Shown here: piece after piece, positions 18,630 through 29,505 of the stretch
How positions within the stretch are numbered: position 1 is the first letter of the stretch
Layout of the letters: each line of letters starts with the position of its first letter
Source of the DNA: Pseudomonadota bacterium
Lineage (GTDB): Bacteria > Pseudomonadota > Gammaproteobacteria > Burkholderiales > Ferrovaceae
Assembly: GCA_021811145.1 (NCBI GenBank)
Contig: JAJZPN010000002.1
Coordinates: 1 to 64,000 of the forward strand
Direction of reading: 5' to 3'
DNA: 64,000 nt
Notes under the pieces: generated by a model
What the model saw: only the letters and a program-made list of their open reading frames with translations
The model's database searches: none
What the model was told of the DNA's origin: nothing
Program-made: the position numbers and the translations under genes

Positions 18630-20099
18630 CTAGTTTCCAGCTATGCCAGCAGGAAGATGTTGATGCCAATCAGTATGTAATTGATACTGATGTGCAGCAT
18701 TTAATAATTTAGCTTCAGAGAAATGAGGGCCAATAAGTTGCAACCCAACAGGTAAATGCTCTTTACCAAAACCTACAGGAATAGACAGACCAGGCAGTCC
18801 TGCTAGGTTGACGCTGATAGTAAAGATATCTGACAAATACATACTAACAGGATCACTGGTTTTTTCATTAAAACCAAAAGCCACAGTTGGCGTAGAGGGC
18901 CCTAAAATAACGTCACATTGCTCAAAAGCACGTAAATAATCCTGCAATATTAATCTTCTTACTCGCTGAGCCTGTAAATAATAAGCATCGTAATAGCCAC
19001 GTGACAAAACATAAGTCCCTGTTAGAATGCGGCGTTTTACCTCGGCACCAAATCCCTCTGCACGAGTTTTTTCATAGAGTTCAATTAAATCACGATAATC
19101 TTGCGTTCTATGTCCGTAACGTACGCCATCAAAGCGCGACAAATTACTGGATGCCTCTGCTGGAGCCAATACGTAATAAACGGGCACAGACAAGGATGTA
19201 TTAGGTAGGCTCAAAGGCACACGTACAGCACCTAATTTTTCTAATTCCTGAATAGCCTGCTCTACTGCTTGCGCAACATCACTGTCTAACCCTTCACTGA
19301 AAAACTCCTCAGGAATCCCAATTCTTAACCCTTGAATAGGGTGATGAAGTTGTGCGGTAAAATCCTCTTTTTCGCGCTTAACCGATGTGGAGTCGCGTTC
19401 ATCATGCCCTGCCATGATGTTTAAGCCATAGGCAATATCCTCTGCGCTAGGCGCCATGAGCCCACCTTGATCAAGACTTGAAGCGTAAGCAATCATGCCG
19501 TAACGTGACACATAACCGTAGGTAGGTTTAAGCCCACTTATTCCACATAGTGCTGCAGGCTGACGAATGGATCCACCCGTATCAGTGGCCGTGGCTAAGG
19601 GAGCCAATCTTGCCGCAACAGCTGCAGCAGACCCGCCAGAGCTCCCTCCTGGTACCTTAGTTAAATCCCAAGGATTTTTTACTAAACCAAAATAAGACGT
19701 CTCATTACTGGAACCCATAGCAAACTCATCCATATTGGTTTTACCGAGGATGATTGCTCCACTTTTATTAAACTCTTCAATGATATGGGCATCATAAGGG
19801 GCAACAAAGTTGGCTAACATTTTTGAACCACAAGTTGTTAACCAGCCTTTAGCACAAAAAATATCTTTATGCGCTATGGGTACGCCCAGCAATGCATTGC
19901 TGTGTCCTTGGGCGATTAACTGATCCACTTGTTTGGCCTGAGACAAGGTCTTGTCCTTATCCACAGTCACAAAAGCATTTAATTGAGGGTTTAATTGCTC
20001 AATACGATCAAGGTATAACCCTGCCAACTCAACAGTAGAAATGTTTTTTGAATCAATAAGTTGCTTAATTTTTTTGACGCTGAGTGAGGAAATATCCAT
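18630..20099 (-). CDS. gatA: Asp-tRNA(Asn)/Glu-tRNA(Gln) amidotransferase subunit A
   Basis: This is the glutaminase subunit of GatCAB (489 aa), an amidase-signature enzyme. The Ser-cisSer-Lys triad is seen in [19 protein letters not shown] and [13 protein letters not shown]. It releases ammonia that is channelled to GatB. It sits 3 bases after gatC. The window also holds the tRNA-Gln that would be a substrate. Confidence 0.97.
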   Translation of the reverse strand: MDISSLSVKKIKQLIDSKNISTVELAGLYLDRIEQLNPQLNAFVTVDKDKTLSQAKQVDQLIAQGHSNALLGVPIAHKDIFCAKGWLTTCGSKMLANFVAPYDAHIIEEFNKSGAIILGKTNMDEFAMGSSNETSYFGLVKNPWDLTKVPGGSSGGSAAAVAARLAPLATATDTGGSIRQPAALCGISGLKPTYGYVSRYGMIAYASSLDQGGLMAPSAEDIAYGLNIMAGHDERDSTSVKREKEDFTAQLHHPIQGLRIGIPEEFFSEGLDSDVAQAVEQAIQELEKLGAVRVPLSLPNTSLSVPVYYVLAPAEASSNLSRFDGVRYGHRTQDYRDLIELYEKTRAEGFGAEVKRRILTGTYVLSRGYYDAYYLQAQRVRRLILQDYLRAFEQCDVILGPSTPTVAFGFNEKTSDPVSMYLSDIFTISVNLAGLPGLSIPVGFGKEHLPVGLQLIGPHFSEAKLLNAAHQYQLHTDWHQHLPAGIAGN

Positions 20100-20102
20100 G
20101 AC

Positions 20103-20390
20103 TTATTCAATAACCTTTGGAACAATATATAAACCCTTTTCTACTTCAGGGGCTACGGCTTGATACACATCGCGCAAATTGGGCTCAGTGACCCGATCCT
20201 CTCGTAGAGGCTGGTTTAAGGCCAAAGAATGGGATAGTGGCTCAATACCAGTGGTATCAACTGCCTGCAGCGTGTCAATTAATTGAAATACTTTACCCAA
20301 CTGATCTCTTAATAGAGATAACTCAGTGTCTTCAATATGAATTCTTGCTAATTTAGCAAGATGCTTTATTTCTTGGTCTGTTAAACTCAC
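20103..20390 (-). CDS. gatC: Asp-tRNA(Asn)/Glu-tRNA(Gln) amidotransferase subunit C
   Basis: GatC (95 aa) wraps around and stabilises GatA-GatB. Family sequence: IKHLAKLARI near the start, VDTTGIEPLSHSL and LREDRVTEPN. The start is GTG at 20390, with GAGA as a weak ribosome site. It heads the gatCAB-metXW run and is divergent from mreB across 84 bases that contain a short palindrome, CCTGATTCAGG, at 20422-20432. Confidence 0.93.
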   Translation of the reverse strand: MSLTDQEIKHLAKLARIHIEDTELSLLRDQLGKVFQLIDTLQAVDTTGIEPLSHSLALNQPLREDRVTEPNLRDVYQAVAPEVEKGLYIVPKVIE

Positions 20391-20426
20391 AATTTTCTCT
20401 TTCCTTTACTTTAAAGCAGTGCCTGA

Positions 20427-21518
<1,092 letters not shown>

Positions 21519-21558
21519 TTCATAGCATGGGAGTACGTGTGGTGTTGGGTTTTTTTCT

Positions 21559-22476
21559 ATGAGTACACGTACCCCTCAGCTTTTTACGCGCGGCGCTCCT
21601 TTATGGTTTAGGCAATCCTTATATTTGCTGTTAGCACTCTTTGCTATTATTGTTGATAACCACTTTCATCAACTCAACGCTCTAAGAAATCTGGTTTACC
21701 TCACACTACAACCCTTCCAAACAGTGGCCAACTTACCATCTAGCTTAATGTCACACACAGCGGGTTTATTTAGTAACCAACTTGAGCTTGCCGCTGAAAA
21801 TAAAAGACTTAAACTAGAACTATTGAAAGCCAATATTAGTATTCAAGATAAGGAATTATTAAGTAAAAAAAATGCTGAACTTGAAGCCTTAATTGGTATT
21901 AAAGGGCACTACAACACTGCCATGCAAATTAGCCAGACGCTATACGCTGTTCATAATCCTTTTCATGAAAAGTTAATGATTGACGGCGGCTCGTCACAGC
22001 ATTACCAAGTGGGCTCACCTGTTGTAACGAGTGCCGGACTAATCGGACAAATAACCCAATTGTTTCCTCACAGCAGTGAGGTCACTCTTGTCAGCGACAA
22101 AAATCTCTCGGTACCAGTGGAAAATCTACGTACAGGTTATCGCTCCTTTACAGAAGGAGAAGGTGTCAATGACTTGTTTGATGTGATGTATGTACCCATC
22201 ACCAGTGATTTCAAAGTAGGCGATGAAATGGTCAGCTCAGGATTAGGTGGATTATACCCAGCAGGAATTCCAGTGGGGCAAGTGATATCGGTTACCCGTG
22301 AAAACAACTCCGCTTATTTTAAAATCCAGTGTAAAACAAACCATGTAATGCGTACGGGACATTATTTAGCAATTCTCTCTCCCATAAACGATGGAGAGTT
22401 AGCTGAAAAAATTAAACCTCTACAAGAGGAACCCTCCTCTCTAGATAAGAAGAAAGTTACTAAAAAGAAAAAATAA
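21559..22476 (+). CDS. mreC: Rod-shape-determining protein MreC
   Basis: A bitopic inner-membrane protein (305 aa) that links MreB to the PBP2-RodA synthase. One transmembrane helix lies near residues 20-40, followed by a coiled coil (about 75-110, heptads in ELAAENKRLKLELL) and the periplasmic beta domain with DGGSSQHYQVGSPVV, VTLVSDKNLSVPV and SSGLGGLYPAGIPVG. The lysine-rich C-terminal tail is disordered. It lies 40 bases after mreB. Confidence 0.95.
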   Translation: MSTRTPQLFTRGAPLWFRQSLYLLLALFAIIVDNHFHQLNALRNLVYLTLQPFQTVANLPSSLMSHTAGLFSNQLELAAENKRLKLELLKANISIQDKELLSKKNAELEALIGIKGHYNTAMQISQTLYAVHNPFHEKLMIDGGSSQHYQVGSPVVTSAGLIGQITQLFPHSSEVTLVSDKNLSVPVENLRTGYRSFTEGEGVNDLFDVMYVPITSDFKVGDEMVSSGLGGLYPAGIPVGQVISVTRENNSAYFKIQCKTNHVMRTGHYLAILSPINDGELAEKIKPLQEEPSSLDKKKVTKKKK

Positions 22477-22484
22477 CCTATCTT

Positions 22485-22991
22485 ATGATTATTTCCAGTA
22501 CGCATACCTCCATTAAAAAACCTGCTCCAATGAGTAGGATTATTTTGACTTTAGTGGTAGCCGTTATTCTTACTTTATTACCTTGGTCAGGCTATGCTTT
22601 ATTGATAGAGCCTAACTGGATATTAATCGTTTTATTATATTGGGGAATTCACGAACCGCGTGTTGTTAACGGTTCTGCTTTTTTTATTTTTGGGTTGTTT
22701 TCAGATGTGGCGCAAAGCTCCGTTTTGGGTGTTCACGCTTTTAGCTTTAGCGTTATCTTTTGGCTACTGTCCACCTATCGTCAACGTATCCTTACTTTTT
22801 ATGCGGCAAATCAAGCATTACATCTATTACCCGCTTTTTTATTAAATCAGACAATTATTGCCCTGATCATTTATATCACTTCTGCTACTCTGCCCCATTG
22901 GTTGTGGTTTGTACAAAGTTTTCTTTCTGCAATATGTTGGCTTATCACTCCTTACTTAGTTGAAATCAAGTTAACATCAAAATCCTCATGA
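22485..22991 (+). CDS. mreD: Rod-shape-determining protein MreD
   Basis: A small polytopic membrane protein (168 aa) with about five hydrophobic helices, part of the elongasome. The sequence WILIVLLYWGIHEPRVVNGSAFFIFGLFSDVAQSS-type region, with the conserved G-x-x-x-D, is typical. It has been placed by position between mreC and mrdA, overlapping mrdA by 4 bases. MreD sequences diverge fast, so synteny carries much of the call. Confidence 0.9.
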   Translation: MIISSTHTSIKKPAPMSRIILTLVVAVILTLLPWSGYALLIEPNWILIVLLYWGIHEPRVVNGSAFFIFGLFSDVAQSSVLGVHAFSFSVIFWLLSTYRQRILTFYAANQALHLLPAFLLNQTIIALIIYITSATLPHWLWFVQSFLSAICWLITPYLVEIKLTSKSS

Positions 22992-24904
22992 AAAAACGAG
23001 TCTCGCTTCGGAATCCACAACTAGAACGGTGGGACTTTCAATTTCGAATCAAAATATTGGTTGGGGTGATTGCTGTCTTATGTTTGATATTATTAATTCG
23101 TTTATTTTGGCTTCAAGTAATCTCTTACAGTTATTACCATACCCTAGCAGAGGCTAACCGTATTAGTATTGTGCCTGTGGTACCTAATCGCGGAAATATT
23201 TTTGATCGCAACGGCGTCATTCTTGCGAATAACACACCAACTTATACTTTGGAAATCAATCCCAAAGAAAGCGCTCCTGTTGATCAAGTTATTGAACAAC
23301 TATCTCATATTATTTCTATTACCCCCTCTGATAGAAAGTTATTTCATAAGCTCAACGAAGAGTCACATGGCTTAGCTCCGGTGGCGATTCGCAGTCGACT
23401 CACAGAAGAGGAAATTGCCCGTTTCTCAGTTCATCGCTATGCTTTTCCTGGGGTTAATGTGGAGTCTCGATTAATTCGAAATTACCCTCTTGCTGAGGCC
23501 ACTTCGCATGTGGTGGGTTATATCAGTCGTATCAATCAAAATGATTTAGATCGACTAGACGATGAAGACAAACTTGATCAATACCGAGGTACCAATCACA
23601 TTGGTAAGTTAGGTATTGAGGCTCACTATGAGTCGCTACTCCACGGCACAACAGGCTCTGAGCAAGTTGAAACAGATTCCTCAGGACATGGAGTGAGAAC
23701 GCTGTCCTATTCCGCTCCTGTTGCTGGAACAGATCTTTATTTAACAATTGATGCTAAATTACAATTGGCTGCTGAAAAAGCCTTTGGTGACCACCGTGGT
23801 GCATTAGTTGCTATTGATCCTAAAACTGGTGAAATCTTAGCCTTTGTGAGTCAACCAGGTTTTGATACCAATTTATTTGTTGATGGTATTGATCAAGAGC
23901 ATTGGACTGAATTGAATGACTCAGCCAATAAACCACTTAATGACCGCGCTCTTCGTGGTCAATATCCCCCAGGCTCCACCATCAAGCCACTCATGGCTTT
24001 ACTTGCTCTTAATTCTGGAGTGAGAAGTGCTGACACTAAAATCAGTGATCCTGGTTATTATGCTCTACCCGGATCAACCCATCACTATAGAGATTGGCGT
24101 CCACAGGGACATGGTTTAGTGGATATGTTTCTCTCCATTGTTCAATCTTGCGATACCTACTATTACAGTCTTGCTAATCAGTTAGGTATTGATCGGATGC
24201 ATGATTTTTTTAGTACTTTTGGTTTTGGGAAAAAATCAGGTATCGATTTAGATGGTGAAGTGAGTGGTTTATACCCTTCAACAGCATGGAAAAGAAAACG
24301 TTATCATCAAGATTGGTACACCGGTGAAACTGTTATCAGCGGTATCGGTCAAGGTTATATATTAGTGACTCCTCTGCAGCTTGCTAATGCCATTGCAACC
24401 TTTGCTAATCATGGCGTCATGATGCGTCCACATTTATTAAAATCCACGAGAAACCCACAAAACAATACACTCACCCCCATACAACCGGAAGTAGTTGCGA
24501 CTATCCCTGAAAGTGATGAGCATTTTAATATTATTCGCGATGCTATGGTGGCGGTAATGAAACCGGGCGGGACAGCTGCCATAGCGGGAGCCAAAGCCAG
24601 CTATCTCATTGCCGGAAAAACAGGAACAGCTCAAGTGATCGGAGTCAAACAAGGACAAAAGTATAACGCTGGTCAAACTTCAGAGTTTCATCGAGATCAT
24701 GCTTTATTTGTAGCCTTTGCTCCAGCTGACGCACCTAAAATTGCTGTCGCAGTGCTCGTGGAAAATGGTGGGCATGGTGGATCCACTGCCGCCCCTATTG
24801 CGCGTCAGGTAATGGATAATTATTTACTAGGGCTACCCACTACAGCTGTTAAAGAAGACACTCAAACAAAAAATAGTACAGATGAAGAGGCCTCTCATGA
24901 TTAA
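22988..24904 (+). CDS. mrdA: Peptidoglycan transpeptidase PBP2
   Basis: The elongation-specific class B penicillin-binding protein (638 aa). It has a single N-terminal anchor (about residues 28-48), a pedestal domain beginning VPNRGNIFDRNG, and a transpeptidase domain with SxxK (GSTIK), SxN (SCD) and KTGT (AGKTGTAQ). SCD in place of SxN is normal for PBP2. It pairs with RodA encoded directly after it. The frame overlaps mreD by 4 and mrdB by 8 bases. Confidence 0.96.
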   Translation: MKKRVSLRNPQLERWDFQFRIKILVGVIAVLCLILLIRLFWLQVISYSYYHTLAEANRISIVPVVPNRGNIFDRNGVILANNTPTYTLEINPKESAPVDQVIEQLSHIISITPSDRKLFHKLNEESHGLAPVAIRSRLTEEEIARFSVHRYAFPGVNVESRLIRNYPLAEATSHVVGYISRINQNDLDRLDDEDKLDQYRGTNHIGKLGIEAHYESLLHGTTGSEQVETDSSGHGVRTLSYSAPVAGTDLYLTIDAKLQLAAEKAFGDHRGALVAIDPKTGEILAFVSQPGFDTNLFVDGIDQEHWTELNDSANKPLNDRALRGQYPPGSTIKPLMALLALNSGVRSADTKISDPGYYALPGSTHHYRDWRPQGHGLVDMFLSIVQSCDTYYYSLANQLGIDRMHDFFSTFGFGKKSGIDLDGEVSGLYPSTAWKRKRYHQDWYTGETVISGIGQGYILVTPLQLANAIATFANHGVMMRPHLLKSTRNPQNNTLTPIQPEVVATIPESDEHFNIIRDAMVAVMKPGGTAAIAGAKASYLIAGKTGTAQVIGVKQGQKYNAGQTSEFHRDHALFVAFAPADAPKIAVAVLVENGGHGGSTAAPIARQVMDNYLLGLPTTAVKEDTQTKNSTDEEASHD

Positions 24905-25991
24905 AAAGCTTCTCGATCGTTTTATAAAACCACTTGATCCGACATTATTTAATACAAGTCTTATTTTAATGTTAATGGGTTTAGTGGTTCTCTATAGCGC
25001 CTCAGGCATGGATATGGTTAAAACTATCGGTCAAGTTAAAAATCTGCTGATTGCTCTACTGTTCATGTGGATATTGGCCTCTATTTCTCCGAATACCATT
25101 CAGAAATTAGCTCTACCTATTTATATATTTTCTCTTGTGTTACTGGTAGCTGTTGCTTTGTTTGGTGAAGTCAGTCATGGTGCTCGGCGTTGGTTACATA
25201 TTGGCCCTCTTCATTTACAACCCTCAGAGTTCATGAAAATCGCTTTACCATTAATGCTTGCCAATTATTTTGATAAACGTGGCAAGGATCGTTATTGGGT
25301 TGATTTTTTAGTGGCAGCAGTCTTACTCATCGTGCCCGTTTTACTGGTGGTTAAACAGCCTGATTTGGGCACTGCTCTACTTATCGCAAGTTCAGGCTTT
25401 TATGTCATCGTATTAGCCGGCTTATCATGGCGCGTATTAATTACCTTAATGATTGGTGCTATGGCATCCCTGCCATTGGTCTGGCATGTGTTACATGATT
25501 ATCAAAAACAAAGAATATTAACCCTTATTGATCCCACAAAAGATCCCTTGGGGGCAGGCTACCATACTCTACAATCGATGATTGCAGTGGGTTCAGGTGG
25601 GCTTCTAGGAAAAGGATGGCTTCATGGTACACAATCTCATTTGGACTTTTTACCTGAACACAGTACAGATTTTATCTTTGCCGTGTTTGGTGAAGAGTTT
25701 GGATTAGTCGGCGAACTCCTCTTTTTAAGTTTAATGTTAGTGGTCATTATTAGGGGCTTTTTTATTGCCATAGAGGGCTCCAGTCCTTTTTCACGTTTGA
25801 TTGCAGGAACGCTGTCAATGACCCTATTTACTTATACTTTTGTTAATATGGGGATGGTGAGTGGCATACTACCCGTGGTAGGTGTACCCTTACCTTTTCT
25901 CAGTTACGGTGGCACATCGTTAGTGACACTTTTTATAAGTATTGGCATACTGATGAGTGTTCATCATCATCGTCAATTAGTTAAACAATGA
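24897..25991 (+). CDS. mrdB: SEDS glycosyltransferase RodA
   Basis: The peptidoglycan polymerase of the elongasome (364 aa, ten or so membrane helices). Family motifs: LYSASG near the start, HGARRWLHIG, LQPSEFMKIALP, KQPDLGTALL, FLPEHSTDFIFAV and the C-terminal LPFLSYGGTSL. I chose ATG at 24897, with GAAGAGG just upstream; the frame extends 15 bases further but that ATG lacks a ribosome site. It overlaps mrdA by 8 and rlpA by 4 bases. Confidence 0.96.
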   Translation: MIKKLLDRFIKPLDPTLFNTSLILMLMGLVVLYSASGMDMVKTIGQVKNLLIALLFMWILASISPNTIQKLALPIYIFSLVLLVAVALFGEVSHGARRWLHIGPLHLQPSEFMKIALPLMLANYFDKRGKDRYWVDFLVAAVLLIVPVLLVVKQPDLGTALLIASSGFYVIVLAGLSWRVLITLMIGAMASLPLVWHVLHDYQKQRILTLIDPTKDPLGAGYHTLQSMIAVGSGGLLGKGWLHGTQSHLDFLPEHSTDFIFAVFGEEFGLVGELLFLSLMLVVIIRGFFIAIEGSSPFSRLIAGTLSMTLFTYTFVNMGMVSGILPVVGVPLPFLSYGGTSLVTLFISIGILMSVHHHRQLVKQ

Positions 25992-26530
25992 AAGTTATCA
26001 GTTTACTTATTGCTTGTTTAATTCTAAGCTTATTAAGTGGTTGTGCGTCCACTGGTAGTTACCGTCATTCAAGTGGTGGCTACTATCTGAATGATGGCCC
26101 AGAGAGTAATCCCCCTAAGAATCTTGATGAGGTCCCTAATGCTGTGCCTCATTGGGAACCTTATAATCGTTATGCTAATAAACCCTATGAAGCGTTAGGT
26201 AAATGGTATTATCCGCAAGTTTCAAACGCTCCTTATCGCGCTGTGGGTTATGCCTCTTGGTATGGGAAACGTTATAACCATCACCGAACATCAACCGGTG
26301 AGACCTATGACATGTACGCTATGACTGGCGCACATACCACACTTCCTCTGCCTTGCTATGTCAAAGTAACGAACTTAAAGAATCATAAATGGGTCATCGT
26401 ACGAGTCAATGATCGCGGGCCTTTTAGAGATGATCGACTAATTGATTTAAGTTATACCGCTGCCTACAAATTAGGTATGTTAGGTCATGGTACAACCAAA
26501 GTATTAGTTGAACGAGTTTTTCCGAAATAA
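25988..26530 (+). CDS. rlpA: Septal-ring lipoprotein RlpA
   Basis: An outer-membrane lipoprotein with a double-psi beta-barrel. The signal peptide ends in lipobox LLSGC (cysteine near residue 19). The RlpA core is GYASWYGKRYNHHRTSTGE, VTNLKNHKWVIVRVNDRGPF and IDLSYTAAYKLGM. The catalytic aspartate and histidine of lytic-transglycosylase members appear conserved. No SPOR domain follows (180 aa in total), so it is the short form. It is part of the mrd run, overlapping mrdB by 4 bases. Confidence 0.92.
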   Translation: MKVISLLIACLILSLLSGCASTGSYRHSSGGYYLNDGPESNPPKNLDEVPNAVPHWEPYNRYANKPYEALGKWYYPQVSNAPYRAVGYASWYGKRYNHHRTSTGETYDMYAMTGAHTTLPLPCYVKVTNLKNHKWVIVRVNDRGPFRDDRLIDLSYTAAYKLGMLGHGTTKVLVERVFPK

Positions 26531-26549
26531 TCTTTTTGAGTAAATTATT

Positions 26550-27725
26550 ATGAACAAATTATTTAACCTAAGCGCACTAACAGCGCTTCTATTAACAAGT
26601 ATTAGTGTATACGCGGACACCTCCGTGACCCCAGCTACCAATACTAACTCTACCAACACCAATTTAGTGGCACCTTATGTGGCTGCAAAAGCCTATTATC
26701 TAGAAGAAGTGGAATCACATCAGTTACTGGCCACCCTCAATCCAGATGATCGTGTTGAGCCCGCATCGCTCACCAAGCTAATGAGTGCTTACTTGGTATT
26801 TGAAGCACTAAAAAACCATAAAATCACTTTAAACCAAAGTGTGACAGTGTCAGAACATGCTTGGCGAGCACCTGGCTCAAGAATGTTTATTGAACCGCAG
26901 AAGCCTGTGAGTGTGGATGAATTAATTCATGGCATGATTATCCAGTCAGGTAATGATGCAACGACTGCCTTAGCAGAAACGGTTGCAGGCTCTGAAGACG
27001 CTTTTGTAAGTCGTATGAATGCCACAGCCAATCGTCTCGGAATGACAAACACACATTTCGTTAACGCCACAGGACTCCCCGATCCACAGCACTACACTAC
27101 AGCGCGCGATCTCGCTAAACTTGCTAGCGCACTGATGAATGACTTTCCTGATGACATGCCTGTTTTTGCTACAAAAGAATATCGCTATAACAACATCTCA
27201 CAACCCAACCGTAATCGTTTGTTATGGATCGACCAAAGTGTAGATGGACTAAAGACGGGACATACAGAATCAGCTGGATATTGTTTAATCAGTACAGCTA
27301 AACGTGGGCAAAGAAGAATCATCTCTGTGGTATTAGGGACGAACAGTGACAAAGCGCGAACCAGTGAAAGCCAAAAATTATTAAATTGGGGTTTTCAGAC
27401 CTTTGAAAGTACGCTTCTATTTAAGAAAGACACTGCAGTTAAGACCCTGGCTTCCTACAAAGGCAGTCTGCATGAAATTCGTGCAGGATTCACTCATGAT
27501 GTATGGATAACTCATCCTGCTGGTGACAGCAGTCGTTTTCATGAATTATTAACCACATTTCAACCCATCGTGGCGCCCATACTAATGGGCCAGCCAGTAG
27601 GCAAACTAGAAATCACCTATAACGGACATGCTATTGAAGACATTCCTTTGGTTTCATTAGATAATGTTCCCTTAGGTAACGCATTTACACGTGGTTGGGA
27701 TTCAATAAGGTTAATGATTAAATGA
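26550..27725 (+). CDS. dacC: D-alanyl-D-alanine carboxypeptidase (DacA/DacC family, PBP5/6-like)
   Basis: This periplasmic enzyme (391 aa) trims the terminal D-Ala from peptidoglycan stem peptides. A signal peptide ends near VYADTS. Catalytic motifs are SLTK, SGND and KTGH. A C-terminal beta domain and a final amphipathic helix (GWDSIRLMIK) anchor it to the membrane. It overlaps the D-amino-acid aminotransferase gene by 4 bases, a pairing that suits D-alanine turnover. Confidence 0.94.
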   Translation: MNKLFNLSALTALLLTSISVYADTSVTPATNTNSTNTNLVAPYVAAKAYYLEEVESHQLLATLNPDDRVEPASLTKLMSAYLVFEALKNHKITLNQSVTVSEHAWRAPGSRMFIEPQKPVSVDELIHGMIIQSGNDATTALAETVAGSEDAFVSRMNATANRLGMTNTHFVNATGLPDPQHYTTARDLAKLASALMNDFPDDMPVFATKEYRYNNISQPNRNRLLWIDQSVDGLKTGHTESAGYCLISTAKRGQRRIISVVLGTNSDKARTSESQKLLNWGFQTFESTLLFKKDTAVKTLASYKGSLHEIRAGFTHDVWITHPAGDSSRFHELLTTFQPIVAPILMGQPVGKLEITYNGHAIEDIPLVSLDNVPLGNAFTRGWDSIRLMIK

Positions 27726-28555
27726 GTAATGTTTATTTAAATGGTCAGTGGCTCCCCATTGAAAAAGCACAGATTTCAGTGTTAGATCGGGGGTTTATTT
27801 TTGGTGATGGCGTTTATGAGGTGATTCCTGTTTATGGCAGAAAAGTATTTGCTCTAGATGCTCATTTAAGACGTCTTGATAATAGTCTGAAAGGAATACG
27901 ACTTGATGCGCCACTTAGTCATGATCAATGGCGTACTATTATTAACCAATTGGTTCGTGAGGCAGACCAAGAAGATTCTTCTATCTACTTACAACTCTCT
28001 CGGGGAGTGGCTCCACGAGATCATGCTTTTCCTAAAAACACTCCAGCTACGGTATTTGCTATGGCAAAACCTATGGCTCCAGTACCACAGGACTGGCTTA
28101 GTAACGGAATTAAAGCAGTGACTCATAGCGACGACCGCTGGTTGCATTGTGACTTAAAAACCACTGCCTTGTTAGCGAACGTATTACTGCGTCAATATGC
28201 CGTAGATCATGGCGCTGTTGAATGCGTCCTGATTCGTGACGGTTTTGTCACTGAGGGTGCTGCCAGTAATATTATTGTTGTTCACGACAATACACTGCTT
28301 TTCCCTCCAAGAAACAATTTGATTTTACCAGGCATCACCTACGATCTGATTATTGACCTTGCACAACAACATGCGCTGCCCTTTAAAGAAGCTCCTGTGA
28401 GTGAGAGGGCACTTTTAGAAGCGAGCGAAATCATGATGACATCAAGTACACGTGAAATCGTTCCTATTACACAGATTGATGCTAAACCAGTAGGCAACGG
28501 AGAGCCAGGGCCTATGTTTAAACAGTTATTAACTCTCTACCAAACCTTAAAATGA
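27722..28555 (+). CDS. dat: D-amino-acid (D-alanine) aminotransferase
   Basis: A PLP-dependent class IV aminotransferase (277 aa) that interconverts D-alanine and D-glutamate with their keto acids. It opens YLNGQWLPIEKAQISVLDRGFIFGDGVYE-like; the PLP lysine is in CDLKTTALLANV, and VTEGAASNI and LILPGITYDL bind the cofactor phosphate. Its place after dacC and before ybeD-lipB-lipA is a common betaproteobacterial order. It may recycle D-Ala freed by the carboxypeptidase (inference). Confidence 0.92.
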   Translation: MSNVYLNGQWLPIEKAQISVLDRGFIFGDGVYEVIPVYGRKVFALDAHLRRLDNSLKGIRLDAPLSHDQWRTIINQLVREADQEDSSIYLQLSRGVAPRDHAFPKNTPATVFAMAKPMAPVPQDWLSNGIKAVTHSDDRWLHCDLKTTALLANVLLRQYAVDHGAVECVLIRDGFVTEGAASNIIVVHDNTLLFPPRNNLILPGITYDLIIDLAQQHALPFKEAPVSERALLEASEIMMTSSTREIVPITQIDAKPVGNGEPGPMFKQLLTLYQTLK

Positions 28556-28556
28556 T

Positions 28557-28847
28557 ATGACAATAGATTTTTCTGATGAATCAACTAATCCGGATGATCC
28601 TTTTGATTTTCCTTGTGACTTTCCTATTAAAGCAATGGGTAAAACAGTTGATGGTTTTGCTCAAACCATTCTCGAAATTGTCCTCAAACATGCTCCTGAT
28701 TTTAATGCAGCCACCATGGAGATGCGCAGTAGCAGAGAAGGCAAGTATCTAAGTGTCACATGTACTATTCGTGCTGTATCTCGTGAGCAATTAGATAACT
28801 TATATCGTGAGCTTTCTTCTCATCCTTTAGTTGTTATGGTTCTCTAA
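28557..28847 (+). CDS. ybeD: DUF493/YbeD-family small protein
   Basis: A 96-aa protein with an ACT-like fold, encoded next to lipB in many proteobacteria. Family signature: FPCDFPIKAMG near the start, KYLSVTCTIRAVSREQLD and YRELSSHPLVVMVL at the end. It begins 1 base after dat and its end lies 10 bases before the lipB start. Its biochemical function is not established; a link to lipoate metabolism is inferred from position. Confidence 0.9.
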   Translation: MTIDFSDESTNPDDPFDFPCDFPIKAMGKTVDGFAQTILEIVLKHAPDFNAATMEMRSSREGKYLSVTCTIRAVSREQLDNLYRELSSHPLVVMVL

Positions 28848-28857
28848 TGTTACTGCT

Positions 28858-29505
28858 GTGTCTACTCTGCCCTCTTTAATTATTCGTCGCCTACCGGGGC
28901 TCACTGACTATCAGGAGTCACTGGAGAACATGAAGCGCTTTAATCGAGAGCGTCAAAGTGATACCTGCGATGAGTTATGGATACTTGAACATGCACCGGT
29001 GTTCACCTTAGGGCAAGCGGGGCTCATGAGCCACCTGTTAACCAACCCTACTGACATCCCTGTTATTCGTTCTGATCGTGGTGGACAAATTACTTACCAT
29101 GGTCCAGGACAATTGGTTTTTTATATTTTACTGGACTTAAAACGTCATCAGTTAACCGTCAGACAATTAGTTAACACTATTGAGGAAGCAGTTATTCAAG
29201 CGCTGAGCACCTTGCAAATAGAGAGTCACCGTGTGGATGGTGCTCCAGGTATTTATGTTGAACATGCTAAAATAGCTGCCTTAGGATTACGTATTCAAAA
29301 TGGCTTATGTCGGCATGGGTTTTCAGTAAATGTGGATATGGATTTAACACCATTCACTTATATTAATCCTTGCGGCTATGAACATCTGGCAACAACACAG
29401 GTCAAAGATTGGTGTCAGAACGTCACAAAAGAAGCGGTGATTGAAACGGTTATTACCGCGCTCTCTAGCTTGTTACATGTGGAGGCAATCGAACATGAGT
29501 GTTAA
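28858..29505 (+). CDS. lipB: Octanoyltransferase LipB
   Basis: It moves the octanoyl group from acyl-ACP to the lipoyl domains, the first step of lipoate synthesis. Motifs are [15 protein letters not shown], a catalytic lysine in [10 protein letters not shown] and the catalytic cysteine in INPCGY. I chose GTG at 28858 (215 aa, [13 protein letters not shown]), just after ybeD ends. A TTG at 28831 is in frame but lies inside ybeD and adds unrelated residues. It overlaps lipA by 11 bases. Confidence 0.94.
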   Translation: MSTLPSLIIRRLPGLTDYQESLENMKRFNRERQSDTCDELWILEHAPVFTLGQAGLMSHLLTNPTDIPVIRSDRGGQITYHGPGQLVFYILLDLKRHQLTVRQLVNTIEEAVIQALSTLQIESHRVDGAPGIYVEHAKIAALGLRIQNGLCRHGFSVNVDMDLTPFTYINPCGYEHLATTQVKDWCQNVTKEAVIETVITALSSLLHVEAIEHEC